Numbered from the stretch's first letter, positions 39,521-48,983 are shown. The stretch: DNA of 64,000 nt from Massilia sp. CF038 (GCF_900129765.1 NZ_FQWU01000002.1:1550001-1614000); one strand, 5' to 3'. The notes: generated by a model not told the origin, from the letters alone. Program-made: numbers and translations.

Positions 39521-41899
39521 TCAGACGCCGTACGGAATCCAGACATTCTTCACCTGGCTGGCATGGCCGAGTACTGCGCGTCCGCCTGCCTGTTTGGTGT
39601 CATACCAATCGCGTCCTTTGGCACCGCCCACCCAGGTCCGCTTGAGCGAACCGGCAGACAGGCGCTCAACTTCCGCGCAGCCTTCGGCCGAACCGTCATG
39701 ACGCCACACGGCGTCCACGTCCGAGTGCGAGGCCAGCGTGCGCGCCAGTTCGTCCGCGCTGCCGGTCACGATGTTCAAGGCGCCACCTGGCAGATCGGAC
39801 GTATCGAGCACCTGATACAGATCGGTTGCCGCCAGCGGGTACGCTTCAGATGGCACTGCCACCACGCGGTTACCCAGCGCCAGCGCCGGCGCCACCAGCG
39901 AAATAAAGCCCAGCAGCGGCGCCTCGTTCGGGCAGATGATGCCGATCACACCGACTGGTTCGTTCAGTGCCACCGTAATGCCATGCATTGGCGGCTGGTG
40001 CGCCAGGCCGTCGTATTTGTCGGCCCAGGCGGCGTAGTAGAACAGGCGCTCGATCGAAGCCTGCACTTCCTTGTGCGGGTCTTTCGAGCCGGTCATCGCA
40101 GCCAGACGGGCGGCAAATTCTTCCGCCCGCACGGCCAGGTTTTCAGCGATGTAGTACAGCACCTGCGCGCGATTGTGCGACGTCGCCTTGGCCCAGCCGG
40201 ACGCCTTGTGCGCCGCTTCCACGGCGTTGCGGATGTCCTTGCGGTTGCCTTCGCCCACGTCGGCCAGGAAAGCACCGTTGGCGCCGTTGATGGCACGGCT
40301 GTAGGCACCATCAGGGCGGGCCTGCTTGCCGCCGATGTACAGCTTGGCGGTGCGGTCCACAGCGAACGGGTCACCGGACTCACTGGCCTTGACCTTGCCC
40401 TTTGCTTCGATCACCGGCGCAGCCGGGCGCGCATCTTCCGACAGTGGCGTCATGTACTCGAACATGCCTTCCTTGCCGCCTTCGCGGCCGAAGCCCGATT
40501 CGCGGTAGCCGCCAAAGCCGCATGCGGCGTCGAACTGGTTGGCGGTATTGATCCACACCACGCCAGCCTTGATTTGCGGTGCCACGTCGAGCGCGAGGCT
40601 GATCGATTCGGACCACACGCAGGCAGCCAGGCCATACACCGTGTTATTGGCCAGCTGGACCGCTTCAACCGGGGTGCGGAAGCTCATGGCAACAAGTACC
40701 GGACCGAATACCTCGGTCTGGGCGATACCGGCCGAGGTGGACGCGCCGGTAATCAGGGTCGGTGGGAACCACGAGCCATTGGCAGGCAGCTCGCAGGCTG
40801 GCTGGTACACGGTGCAGCCTTCAAGGCGCGCCGCTTCCACCAGGCCTTCGATGCGCTGGCGCTGGATCGGATCGACCAGAGCGCCAATGTCCATCGACTT
40901 GTCCAGTGGCGAACCGAGACGCAGATTGTCCATGCGGGCACGCAGCTTGGCCAGGAAGCGCTGCTCCACCGACTCCTGCACCAGCAGGCGCGAACCGGCG
41001 CAGCAAACCTGGCCCTGGTTGAACCAGATCGAGTCGACCAGGCCTTCAACGGCGGCGTCGAGATCGGCATCTTCAAACACGATGAAGGGCGACTTGCCGC
41101 CCAATTCCAGCGACAGCTTCTTGCCGCTGCCAGCGGTGGCCTGACGGATCAGGCGACCCACTTCGGTCGAACCGGTAAAGGCCAGCTTGTCGATGCCAGG
41201 ATGCTTGACCATGGCTTCGCCCACGCGCCCGTCACCGGTGACGATGTTAACCACACCGGCCGGCACGCCAGCCTGCTGGCAGATCTGCGCAAACAGCAGC
41301 GCAGACAGCGAAGTGAATTCGGCCGGCTTGAATACAACCGTGTTACCGGCGGCCAGCGCAGGCGCGATTTTCCAGGCCAGCATCAGCAGCGGGAAGTTCC
41401 AGGGCACAATCTGACCCACCACGCCAACGGCGCGGTAGTCGGCAAATTCTTCCGACTGCAGCTGGGCCCAGCCGGCGTGATGGTAGAAGTGGCGCGCGGC
41501 CAGCGGCAGGTCGGCATCACGCGTTTCGCGGATGGTCTTGCCGTTGTCGAGCGTTTCAATCACGGCAAACAGGCGTGCGTGCTTTTGCAGCAGGCGCGCC
41601 AGCGCGTACATCACGCGCGCGCGGCCATGGCCGCCAAGGGCGACCCAGCCCGGCTGGGCGCGGCGTGCCGCTTCCACGGCGCGGTCGATGTCCTGCGCGC
41701 CGGCCTGGGTGATCTGCGCCAGTTCCTTGCCGTCGGCAGGATTGGTCGAGGCAAAGGTATCGGCTGCCGGGGTCCATGCATTGTCGATGAACAGGCCGAA
41801 GCGGCGCTCATGCTGGTCCAGCCACGCTTGCGCTTCTTTGATGCTCTCGGGTGCAGGGCCGTAATCCATAGTCTGAAGAATCTCGTTAATTGTTGGCAT
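39521..41899 (-). CDS. ALDH16-like aldehyde dehydrogenase with a second, catalytically dead ALDH part
   Basis: A 792-residue protein. Residues ~30-480 are a full ALDH domain (IVPWNFPLLMLAWKIAPAL, FTGSTEVGRLIRQA, LELGGKSPFIV, catalytic Cys in FNQGQVCCAGSRL). Residues ~510-792 start a second ALDH fold (KLYIGGKQARPDGAYSRAI, IICPNEAPLLGFISLVAPA), but no catalytic cysteine segment follows. This matches the ALDH16 layout (about 780-800 residues, second domain lacking activity). ATG 41899 lies 18 bases after deoC. In the deoxyribose pathway acetaldehyde is made by DeoC, so this enzyme may oxidise it; that role is inferred. Confidence 0.88.
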   Translation of the reverse strand: MPTINEILQTMDYGPAPESIKEAQAWLDQHERRFGLFIDNAWTPAADTFASTNPADGKELAQITQAGAQDIDRAVEAARRAQPGWVALGGHGRARVMYALARLLQKHARLFAVIETLDNGKTIRETRDADLPLAARHFYHHAGWAQLQSEEFADYRAVGVVGQIVPWNFPLLMLAWKIAPALAAGNTVVFKPAEFTSLSALLFAQICQQAGVPAGVVNIVTGDGRVGEAMVKHPGIDKLAFTGSTEVGRLIRQATAGSGKKLSLELGGKSPFIVFEDADLDAAVEGLVDSIWFNQGQVCCAGSRLLVQESVEQRFLAKLRARMDNLRLGSPLDKSMDIGALVDPIQRQRIEGLVEAARLEGCTVYQPACELPANGSWFPPTLITGASTSAGIAQTEVFGPVLVAMSFRTPVEAVQLANNTVYGLAACVWSESISLALDVAPQIKAGVVWINTANQFDAACGFGGYRESGFGREGGKEGMFEYMTPLSEDARPAAPVIEAKGKVKASESGDPFAVDRTAKLYIGGKQARPDGAYSRAINGANGAFLADVGEGNRKDIRNAVEAAHKASGWAKATSHNRAQVLYYIAENLAVRAEEFAARLAAMTGSKDPHKEVQASIERLFYYAAWADKYDGLAHQPPMHGITVALNEPVGVIGIICPNEAPLLGFISLVAPALALGNRVVAVPSEAYPLAATDLYQVLDTSDLPGGALNIVTGSADELARTLASHSDVDAVWRHDGSAEGCAEVERLSAGSLKRTWVGGAKGRDWYDTKQAGGRAVLGHASQVKNVWIPYGV

Positions 41900-41916
41900 G
41901 ACGAATCCGGTATTGG

Positions 41917-42873
41917 TTATGGTTGCGCGTGGCGGTGGTTCGCGGAGTAGTTCCCGGTGACGTAGTGTTCGAGCTGACGCTCGATGTCGGTCAGCAGGCT
42001 CGATGCGCCAATCCGGAACAGGTGCGGCTCGAGCCACTCGCGTCCGAGTTCTTCTTTCATCAGGGTCAGGTACTGCAGCGCGCTCTTGGCGGTGGCCACG
42101 CCGCCGGCTGGCTTGAAGCCAACCTGGAAGCCGGTCTGCTCATGGTATTCGCGGATCGTGCGCACCATGGTCAGGGCGACCGGGATGGTGGCGTTGACGC
42201 CTTCCTTGCCGGTGGAGGTCTTGATGAAGTCCGACCCAGCCATCATGCAGACCCACGACGCCTTGGCGACGTTTTCCAGGGTGAGCAGGTCGCCCGTGGC
42301 CAGAATGGCTTTCACGTGCGCTTCACCGCAGGCCTTCCGGTAAGCCAGCATTTCGTCGTACAGGGCTTGCCAGTTACCGGTCAACACATGCTGACGGGTG
42401 ATGACGATATCGATTTCTGTGGCGCCGGCAGCGACCGACAATTCAATCTCGCGCACCTTGGTTTCCATGCTCGACAGGCCAGCCGGGAAAGCGGTCGACA
42501 CGGCGGCAATCGGCAAGCGGCCGTTGAGGATTTTTGCAGCCGGCGCAATCATCTCGTGATACACGCAGACGGCACCCGTGGTCAGGTTCGATACACCCAG
42601 CGCTTCCGTCAGATCGGCGCGCAGCGGGCGCATGGCCTTCATGCACAGGCGCTCGACCCGGCCAGGCGTGTCGTCACCACCGAGCGTGGTCAGGTCGATG
42701 CATTGCAGCGCCTTGATCAGCCACGCGGCCTGGTATTCCTTCTTGACGGTGCGGCGGTTGGCCAGGCTGGCAGCGCGGCGGTCCGATGCGTTGCGGTTGA
42801 CCTTGATCTGGTTGACCCAGCCGAGATCGAGGCCAACGGCCTCATTGCGTTTGAATGCCGGGTTGTGAGTCAT
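41917..42873 (-). CDS. deoC: Deoxyribose-phosphate aldolase
   Basis: A 318-residue class I aldolase. The Schiff-base lysine lies in DFIKTSTGKEGVNA, a second conserved Lys in GFKPAGGVATA, and EIDIVITRQHVLTGNW is the family's DxD-like region. It cleaves 2-deoxyribose 5-phosphate to glyceraldehyde 3-phosphate and acetaldehyde. It overlaps deoB by four bases (ATGA), so the two are coupled. It is longer than the E. coli type. Confidence 0.96.
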   Translation of the reverse strand: MTHNPAFKRNEAVGLDLGWVNQIKVNRNASDRRAASLANRRTVKKEYQAAWLIKALQCIDLTTLGGDDTPGRVERLCMKAMRPLRADLTEALGVSNLTTGAVCVYHEMIAPAAKILNGRLPIAAVSTAFPAGLSSMETKVREIELSVAAGATEIDIVITRQHVLTGNWQALYDEMLAYRKACGEAHVKAILATGDLLTLENVAKASWVCMMAGSDFIKTSTGKEGVNATIPVALTMVRTIREYHEQTGFQVGFKPAGGVATAKSALQYLTLMKEELGREWLEPHLFRIGASSLLTDIERQLEHYVTGNYSANHRHAQP

Positions 42874-44063
42874 AGCAAACTGGTTCCATTCGAAAGGGGT
42901 TTGACGCCAAGGTGCTTGGCGAGCGTGGCGCCAATATCGGAGAAAGTCGGGGAAATCGGCAGCGCTTGCGGCTTGACGCCAGGACCGAAGAAGATCATCG
43001 GAATGTGCTCGCGCGTGTGATCCGAACCTGGCCAGCTCGGGTCGCAGCCATGGTCGGCGGTGATGACCACCAGATCGCCATCCTTCAGCTTGGCCATGAA
43101 TTCCGGCAGACGCTCATCCATCTGGTGCAGCGCGTTGGAGTAGCCGGCGATGTCGCGGCGGTGGCCGAATGCCTGGTCGAAGTCCACAAAATTGACGAAG
43201 GTGAGCGACTTGTCGCCCACTTCATCGGTGACCTTGAGCAGCGCATCGAACAGGGCCATATTGTCGGCGCCCTTGACCACGCGCGAAATGCCCTGGGCGG
43301 CGAAAATGTCGCTGATCTTGCCCAGGCCGACGACTTCGCCGCCTGCGTCCTTGACGTGGTCCAGCAGCGTTGGGGCTGGCGGCGGCACGGCGTAGTCGTG
43401 GCGGTTGCTGGTACGGCGGTAGTTGCCGTTCTCGCCCAGGAAAGGCCGCGCAATCACGCGCCCGATGTTATACGGCTTGACCAGTTCGAACGCCGCTTCG
43501 CACACGGCGTACAGGCGCTCCAGGCCGAAGTGTTCTTCGTGCGCGGCGATCTGCATGACCGAGTCGCCCGAGGTGTAGACGATGATTTTGCCGGTGGCGA
43601 CATGCTCGTCACCGAACTTGTTGATGATTTCGGTGCCCGATGCATGGCAGTTGCCCAGGTAGCCCACCAGGTCCATCCGCTGCTGCAGCGTGTCGGTCAG
43701 CTCTTGCGGGAACGATGGCACTTCGCGCGGGAAGTAGCCCCAGTCAAAGGTGACCGGCACGCCAGCGATTTCCCAGTGACCGCTCTGGGTGTCCTTGCCA
43801 GTGGAGCGCTCGCGCGCCGCGCCGTAAGCACCGGTAAAGCCGTCGCGCTGGGCAAAGCCGGCGGCCCATTCGCCGCATGCCAGTTGGGCAGCTGCGGCCA
43901 GGCCCAGTTTTTCCAGGTTAGGCAGCTGCATTGGCTTGCCTTCATTGGCAGCCCAGGCAGCAATGTGGCCGAACGTATTGGCGCCTTCATCGCCGAAGTT
44001 GTGGGCGTCGGGCGCAGCGCCCAGGCCGAAGGAGTCAAGCAGCAGAATGAATGCGCGTGCCAT
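42870..44063 (-). CDS. deoB: Phosphopentomutase
   Basis: A 397-residue alkaline-phosphatase-fold mutase: RAFILLLDSFGLGAAPDA with the first metal Asp, TSGDSVMQIAAHEEHFGL containing the phosphorylated Ser/Thr region, FVDFDQAFGHRRD and ITADHGCDPSWPGSDHTREHIPM with the other metal ligands. It interconverts (deoxy)ribose 1- and 5-phosphates, linking punA and deoA to deoC. It lies 44 bases after punA. Confidence 0.97.
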   Translation of the reverse strand: MARAFILLLDSFGLGAAPDAHNFGDEGANTFGHIAAWAANEGKPMQLPNLEKLGLAAAAQLACGEWAAGFAQRDGFTGAYGAARERSTGKDTQSGHWEIAGVPVTFDWGYFPREVPSFPQELTDTLQQRMDLVGYLGNCHASGTEIINKFGDEHVATGKIIVYTSGDSVMQIAAHEEHFGLERLYAVCEAAFELVKPYNIGRVIARPFLGENGNYRRTSNRHDYAVPPPAPTLLDHVKDAGGEVVGLGKISDIFAAQGISRVVKGADNMALFDALLKVTDEVGDKSLTFVNFVDFDQAFGHRRDIAGYSNALHQMDERLPEFMAKLKDGDLVVITADHGCDPSWPGSDHTREHIPMIFFGPGVKPQALPISPTFSDIGATLAKHLGVKPLSNGTSLL

Positions 44064-44107
44064 GATTTGCTCGCTTAAAAAGTGGGATGAATTTCAGTGT
44101 AGGACAA

Positions 44108-44950
44108 TCAGGCCGCGGCGCGCGGCGTTTTTGCCACGTTCGCGAGGAAGGCCAGAATCAGCACCACCAGGTCCTTGGCGCCGATGGCCGCGTACTTGAG
44201 CGTCTGCTCATGCGACAGGGGGAATGGCGACATGCCTTCAGCCAGGTTGGTGATCACGGAAACGCCCGTCACCTTCAGGCCGCAGTGGCGCGCCGACACC
44301 ACTTCCGGCACCACCGACATGCCGACGGTGTCGGCGCCAAGGCGGGCCATTGCGCGGATTTCGGCGGCGGTCTCGAAGTTCGGGCCCGGGTAGGCGATGA
44401 ACACACCTTCGTGCAGCTTGATGCCTTTTTCTGCGGCGCTGGCTTTGACCAGCTCGCGGATCTCGCTGTCGTAGGCGTTGGCCATGCTGAAGAAGCGCGG
44501 GCCGAAGCGGTCATCGTTGGGGCCAACCATCGGGGTACCCGGCAGGAAGTTGATATGGTCGCTGATCGCGACCAGCGAGCCGGCATCGACTTCGGTGCGC
44601 AGCGAGCCGGCGGCGTTGGTCACAAACAGCATCTCGCAGCCCAGCAGCTTGAGGGTGCGCACGGCGCTGGTCATCACGCCCATGCCATAACCTTCGTAGA
44701 AGTGGCCGCGGCCCTTCATGCACACCACTTCCACGCCCGACAGCGTGCCCAGTACCAGCTCGCCGGCGTGGCCGTGCACGGTGCTGATCGGGAAACCCGG
44801 CAGTTCATCGAAGCCAATCGCCACCGCATCCTGCATCTGCTCGGCCAGCACGCCAAGGCCGGAGCCGAGAATCATCGCCACGCGTGGCGTGAAGCCAGGT
44901 TTGCGGGCGCGGATAATGTCGGCGGCTTCAAATGGGGTGTTAGAGGACAT
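44108..44950 (-). CDS. punA: Purine nucleoside phosphorylase (XapA/PunA type)
   Basis: A 280-residue trimeric-type PNP: MILGSGLGVLAEQM near the start, VHGHAGELVLG, VTNAAGSLRTEVDAGSLVAISDHINF and YPGPNFETAAEIRAM. It releases purine bases from nucleosides, making ribose 1-phosphate. The start is ATG 44950 with AAGGAAACCTC before it. It is the first gene of the nucleoside operon; its promoter lies in the 303-base divergent region shared with psuK, which contains the composite operator at 45071-45124. Confidence 0.93.
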   Translation of the reverse strand: MSSNTPFEAADIIRARKPGFTPRVAMILGSGLGVLAEQMQDAVAIGFDELPGFPISTVHGHAGELVLGTLSGVEVVCMKGRGHFYEGYGMGVMTSAVRTLKLLGCEMLFVTNAAGSLRTEVDAGSLVAISDHINFLPGTPMVGPNDDRFGPRFFSMANAYDSEIRELVKASAAEKGIKLHEGVFIAYPGPNFETAAEIRAMARLGADTVGMSVVPEVVSARHCGLKVTGVSVITNLAEGMSPFPLSHEQTLKYAAIGAKDLVVLILAFLANVAKTPRAAA

Positions 44951-45070
44951 GAGGTTTCCTTGTTTTGTTCGCGAGTGGTGGGAAAGCACGGCAAGGCCAA
45001 TGATGGCATTGCGGCAGCAAAATGGGGTTTTGTGTCGCTTGTTAAGTATTATAACTATGCATGACGGGCT

Positions 45071-45124
45071 ATATGTATGGCAAATACCATTTTTCTTGCC
45101 TATTTATATGGTATTGATATAAAT
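45071..45124. promoter_or_regulatory. Composite operator-like element, punA/psuK divergent promoter
   Basis: Part A is ATATGTATGGCAAATAC (45071-45087), itself a GTAT-N5-ATAC dyad. After 14 bases comes part B, ATTTATAT-GGTATTG-ATATAAAT (45102-45124), an exact 8-base dyad with a 7-base spacer. Part A, part B's arms and the 14-base gap all recur in reverse orientation at 53168-53221. The dyad centres are 32 bp apart, about three helical turns. Two independent sites of the same layout make a shared regulator likely. Confidence 0.75.
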
Positions 45125-45253
45125 TGAAGGCAGCCCCTGTTGGATCGCGGCAACATGCCAGTACAATAAGTCGATAGGGTAAGATAATGATCGATTGACA
45201 CGATTAGGACATCTGTCTACCATCGAAGACAATTGTTTAATTGATTGCCCATC

Positions 45254-46399
45254 GTGAACGAACTATCAAAAAAAGACCAGTTGTACGAGCTCATCCGGGC
45301 AAATCCCTTCATATCCCAGCAAGACCTCGCGGTGCAACTTCGTTTGTCGCGCTCGGCGGTGGCAGGCTATATCGCCGGCCTGATCCGCGACCGGCGCCTG
45401 CTTGGGCGCGCCTACGTCCTGCCGGACAACCGCCCCATCGTTTGCCTGGGCGGCGCCAACCTGGACCGCAAGCTGCGCTCGCATGCGACACTCAAGATGG
45501 GTACTTCCAATCCCGCCCGCCAGGACGAATCGTTTGGCGGCGTGGCGCGCAATATCGCAGAAAACCTGGCGCGCCTGTCAACGCCCGTGTCCTTGATTAC
45601 CGTGATCGGTGACGACAGCTCGGGCAAGGCGCTGCTGGCGCACGCTGACGCCGCTGGCATCGATACGCGCGGCACGTTGCGCCTGCAAGGCGTGTGCACC
45701 GGCACCTACACTGCCGTGCTGGACGACCATGGCGAGATGATGCTGGCCCTGGCCGACATGGCCCTGTACGACGCCCTCACACCCGAATTTCTCGACACCC
45801 GCCAGCCGCAGCGCAATGTGGCTGCGCTGACTGTGGCGGACATGAACCTGCCTGTCGAAACGCTGCAGCTGCTGCTGGCCGACGCCGCCCGCGATGCCAT
45901 TCCGCTGGTGATCGTCGCGGTATCACAACCCAAAATGTCGCATCTGCCGCAAGACCTGCGCGGTCTGCGCCTGCTGATCCTGAATCAGGGCGAGCTTGAA
46001 ACCCGTGTTGGCCGCGCCCTCAAGACCGAAGCCGAGCTGCTCGCTGCCTGCCGCGAGGTTCAGGCCCAGGGCGCGCAGGACGTCATCGTCACACGTGGCG
46101 GCACTGGCGTGGCCTACACCACCCAGGGCGGCCTGGCGCATCTCGAAGCGCCGGACGCCCGCATCGTCGACGTCACCGGCGCGGGCGACGCGTTTTCGGC
46201 AGCGGTCTGCTGGTCGCTGTTCCACGGCAGCGAAGACCTGTCGCTGGCTTGCCGCCGCGGCTTGCGCCTGTCGGCCATGACGCTCGAATGCGAAGAAACC
46301 GTTTGCCCCTATCTGTCAGCCGACATCCTGGCCGAGATCCATAACTTCGACGGCGTGCCCAGCGTGCCGCAGTCCTTCAACGCCCTCTACCAGGATTAA
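45254..46399 (+). CDS. psuK: Pseudouridine kinase with N-terminal winged helix
   Basis: A ~381-residue protein. Residues 1-55 form a winged helix (KKDQLYELIRANPFISQQDLAVQLRLSRSAVAGYIAGLIRD). Residues ~60-381 are a PfkB-family sugar kinase with VCLGGANLDRKL, FGGVARNIAENLARL and the ATP/anion-hole DVTGAGDAFSAAVC. It phosphorylates pseudouridine to its 5'-phosphate for PsuG. GTG 45254 or TTG 45245 could be the start; neither has a clear ribosome site. The helix suggests it may regulate the divergent or own promoter. psuG follows after three bases. Confidence 0.88.
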   Translation: MNELSKKDQLYELIRANPFISQQDLAVQLRLSRSAVAGYIAGLIRDRRLLGRAYVLPDNRPIVCLGGANLDRKLRSHATLKMGTSNPARQDESFGGVARNIAENLARLSTPVSLITVIGDDSSGKALLAHADAAGIDTRGTLRLQGVCTGTYTAVLDDHGEMMLALADMALYDALTPEFLDTRQPQRNVAALTVADMNLPVETLQLLLADAARDAIPLVIVAVSQPKMSHLPQDLRGLRLLILNQGELETRVGRALKTEAELLAACREVQAQGAQDVIVTRGGTGVAYTTQGGLAHLEAPDARIVDVTGAGDAFSAAVCWSLFHGSEDLSLACRRGLRLSAMTLECEETVCPYLSADILAEIHNFDGVPSVPQSFNALYQD

Positions 46400-46401
46400 G
46401 C

Positions 46402-47331
46402 ATGCACCAATATCTGTTGTTCTCGCCAGAAGTGGCGGCCGCGCGCGCCGCAGGAAAACCCATTGTCGCCCTCGAGTCGACCATCATCTCGCACGGCATG
46501 CCGTACCCGCAGAACGTGACGACCGCGCGCGAAGTGGAAGACATCATCCGCATGGCGGGCGCGGTACCGGCCACGATTGCGATCATCGACGGCAAGATCT
46601 GCGTCGGTCTGGATGCGGCGCAGCTTGAACTGCTGGGCACCTCGCCGGATGCGATGAAAGTGAGCCGGCGCGACCTGGCCTACGTGCTGGCCACCCGCCG
46701 CCTGGGCGCCACCACGGTGGCAGCGACCATGATCTGCGCGCAGCTGGCCGGTATTGACGTTTTCGTCACCGGCGGCATCGGCGGCGTACACCGCGGCGCG
46801 GAAACCAGCTTCGACATCTCGGCCGACCTGCAGGAACTGGCGCGCACCAGCGTTGCCGTGGTATGCGCGGGCGTAAAGTCCATCCTGGACATTGGCCTGA
46901 CGCTGGAATACCTCGAAACCCACGGCGTGCCGGTACTGAGCGTTGGCCAGCCCGAATTCCCGGCCTTCTTTACGCGCGACAGCGGCTTCAAGGCCGACTT
47001 CCAGCTTGACTCGGCAACCGAACAAGCAGCCTTCATCCGCGCCAAATGGCAGCTCGGCCTGGCGGGCGGCGTGGTGGTCAGCAATCCGGTGCCGGCCTCC
47101 TTTGCCATGCCGAAGGAAGAGATCGACCGCATCACCGAACAGGCATTGCGCGAAGCGCACGATGGTGGCGTCACTGGCAAGAAGGTCACGCCATTCCTGC
47201 TGGCGCGCATCAAGGAACTGACCGAAGGGCGCAGCCTGGTCACCAACATCGCGCTGGTCAAACACAATGCGCAAGTGGGCGCGGAACTGGCGGTCGCCTT
47301 GCGCGATGCGGCTGGCCTGCAACCTGTTTAA
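46402..47331 (+). CDS. psuG: Pseudouridine-5'-phosphate glycosidase
   Basis: A 309-residue enzyme with the family's ALESTIISHGMPYPQN near residue 25, GGIGGVHRGAETSFDISADLQEL with the active-site Asp, and CAGVKSILDIGLTLEYLETHGVPV. It splits pseudouridine 5'-phosphate to uracil and ribose 5-phosphate. The uracil made here can go to the pyrimidine operon at 18-28 kb. It is coupled to psuK. The LysR gene follows 11 bases later. Confidence 0.96.
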   Translation: MHQYLLFSPEVAAARAAGKPIVALESTIISHGMPYPQNVTTAREVEDIIRMAGAVPATIAIIDGKICVGLDAAQLELLGTSPDAMKVSRRDLAYVLATRRLGATTVAATMICAQLAGIDVFVTGGIGGVHRGAETSFDISADLQELARTSVAVVCAGVKSILDIGLTLEYLETHGVPVLSVGQPEFPAFFTRDSGFKADFQLDSATEQAAFIRAKWQLGLAGGVVVSNPVPASFAMPKEEIDRITEQALREAHDGGVTGKKVTPFLLARIKELTEGRSLVTNIALVKHNAQVGAELAVALRDAAGLQPV

Positions 47332-47342
47332 CGCAAAGCGCC

Positions 47343-48245
47343 ATGTCGATCGACCTGAAACAGCTCAAGTATTTTCTCGCCGTTGCCGAGGAAAAGAGCT
47401 TTAGCCGCGCGGCCGAGCGCCTGCACATTTCGCAGCCGCCGCTGAGCCAGCAGATCATGAAGCTCGAAAGCGAACTCGGTGTGCGCCTGTTCGCGCGTAC
47501 CACCCGCACCTTCGAACTGACGGTGGCGGGCAAGGCTCTCATGGGCGAAGCCTCGGACATGCTGGCCAAGATGCGCATGACGATCGATACCATCCGCCAG
47601 ATCGACCGCGGCGAAGTGGGCCGCCTGCGAGTGGGTATCGTCGGCTCGGCGATGTGGGGACCGATTCCCAGCCTGCTGGAGGAATTTCAGACCAAGTTCC
47701 CGCGCGTGACCTGGACCCTGCACGAGTCCGGACCGAACGTTCAATACGACGCCCTGCGCGCCAAGCAGATCGACGTAGGGTTCTGGCGCGAGCCGAAGCT
47801 GGACGAAGACGATCTGAAAAACGATCACCTGAAGCAGGAATTGTGCTTCCGCGAGAACGTGTGCGTGGCAGTCAACGAGCACCATCCGCTGGCGACCCTG
47901 CCGTATATCGAACTGACCGATATCCGCGATGAGCCCATGCTGACGCTGGCCTTGGACAAATCGGCCTTTCCGCGCTATCTGATCCAGTGCTGCGTGAAGG
48001 CCGGGTTTCAGCCGACGATTTTCCAGGAAGCGTCCGAGCCGCAGACTTTGCTGGCCATGGTGGGCGCGGGACTGGGCGTGGCGCTGATGCCGGAGACGAC
48101 GAGCCGGATTGGCTGGCCAGGCGTGATTTTCCTGCCGATCAAAACGAATCCGCCGTCGGCGAATTTGTATATCACCTACACCACCTTGGATGATGCGCCG
48201 GTGGTGCGCGCGTTCCTCAACATCCTCAATCCCCCCGCGCCCTAA
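47343..48245 (+). CDS. LysR-type transcriptional regulator
   Basis: A 300-residue regulator. The winged helix is IDLKQLKYFLAVAEEKSFSRAAERLHISQPPLSQQI and the sensor domain begins near residue 90. The full helix-turn-helix pattern is intact. ATG 47343 is 11 bases after psuG, so it is likely in the psuKG operon and could sense a nucleoside-derived signal, perhaps acting on the composite element; that link is inferred. Confidence 0.9.
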   Translation: MSIDLKQLKYFLAVAEEKSFSRAAERLHISQPPLSQQIMKLESELGVRLFARTTRTFELTVAGKALMGEASDMLAKMRMTIDTIRQIDRGEVGRLRVGIVGSAMWGPIPSLLEEFQTKFPRVTWTLHESGPNVQYDALRAKQIDVGFWREPKLDEDDLKNDHLKQELCFRENVCVAVNEHHPLATLPYIELTDIRDEPMLTLALDKSAFPRYLIQCCVKAGFQPTIFQEASEPQTLLAMVGAGLGVALMPETTSRIGWPGVIFLPIKTNPPSANLYITYTTLDDAPVVRAFLNILNPPAP

Positions 48246-48248
48246 AAC

Positions 48249-48334
48249 CATCGTCCTCGCGAAGGCGGGGACCTATTCCACGTCCCCGAAGTCGTTCAGT
48301 ATGCTATGGGTCCCCGCCTGCGCGAGGACGATGT
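48249..48334. repeat. Dispersed inverted repeat, 48.2-kb copy
   Basis: Arms CATCGTCCTCGCGAAGGCGG and CCGCCTGCGCGAGGACGATG enclose GTCGTTCAGTATGCTATGGG, as in the 34.8-kb copy. It lies between the convergent LysR and pcp genes, a place where a bidirectional terminator would be useful. Confidence 0.88.
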
Positions 48335-48338
48335 GGGT

Positions 48339-48983
48339 TTAGTGCGTGGTGCCGCCAGCCAGCCTGGCATCTGCATTCGTCCTCAACGCCACTTCAATTG
48401 CCACCTTCAAGCCCGCTACCACCTGCTCCAGCGACATGCTCGCCATCCCCGGATGCCGCGCCGCCTGCTCCGGCAAATACGGAATATGAATGAACCCCGC
48501 CTTCACCGGCATCCCTGCCGTCAAATGCATCAACCCATAAAACACGTGATTGCACACAAACGTGCCCGCAGTCTGCGACACTGACGCCGGTATCCCAGCT
48601 CCCTTCAACGCGGCGACTATCGCCTTGATCGGCAAGGTAGAAAAATACGCCGCAGGCCCGCCGTCCACAATCGGCTGGTCCACCAGCTGACGCGCCGCGT
48701 TGTCAGGAATAGGCGCATCGTCGATATTGATGGCTACCCGCTCCACCGACATGTCAACCCGTCCACCCGCCTGCCCCACCGCAATCACCAGCGCAGGCTC
48801 CCACTGCGCGGCAGCCTCGCCCAACACCCGAATCGCCTCGCCAAACACGCAAGGTAGCTGCACCGCCGCCACCGCGAAACCATTACCACGCCAACCATCA
48901 AGCGCACGCACCGCCTCCCATGCCGGGTTTACGGTCTCTTTATTAAATGGCTCAAAGCCTGTCAGAAGTACAGTCTGATTCAT
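48339..48983 (-). CDS. pcp: Pyroglutamyl-peptidase I
   Basis: A 214-residue C15 cysteine peptidase. The triad residues are Glu81 (SVERVAIN), Cys144 ([14 protein letters not shown]) and His166 ([11 protein letters not shown]); the opening [18 protein letters not shown] is typical. It removes N-terminal pyroglutamate from peptides. ATG 48983 overlaps the stop of the DUF979 gene upstream by four bases, so it is the third gene of that operon, which suggests its product, 5-oxoproline, or its peptides are moved by the DUF969/DUF979 pair. Confidence 0.96.
   Translation of the reverse strand: MNQTVLLTGFEPFNKETVNPAWEAVRALDGWRGNGFAVAAVQLPCVFGEAIRVLGEAAAQWEPALVIAVGQAGGRVDMSVERVAINIDDAPIPDNAARQLVDQPIVDGGPAAYFSTLPIKAIVAALKGAGIPASVSQTAGTFVCNHVFYGLMHLTAGMPVKAGFIHIPYLPEQAARHPGMASMSLEQVVAGLKVAIEVALRTNADARLAGGTTH

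Noticed and set aside
39497-41950. An 817-codon open frame on the plus strand opposite the ALDH16-like gene
   Set aside because: Same reason: the minus strand holds a clear aldehyde dehydrogenase, and the antisense protein has shadow composition.
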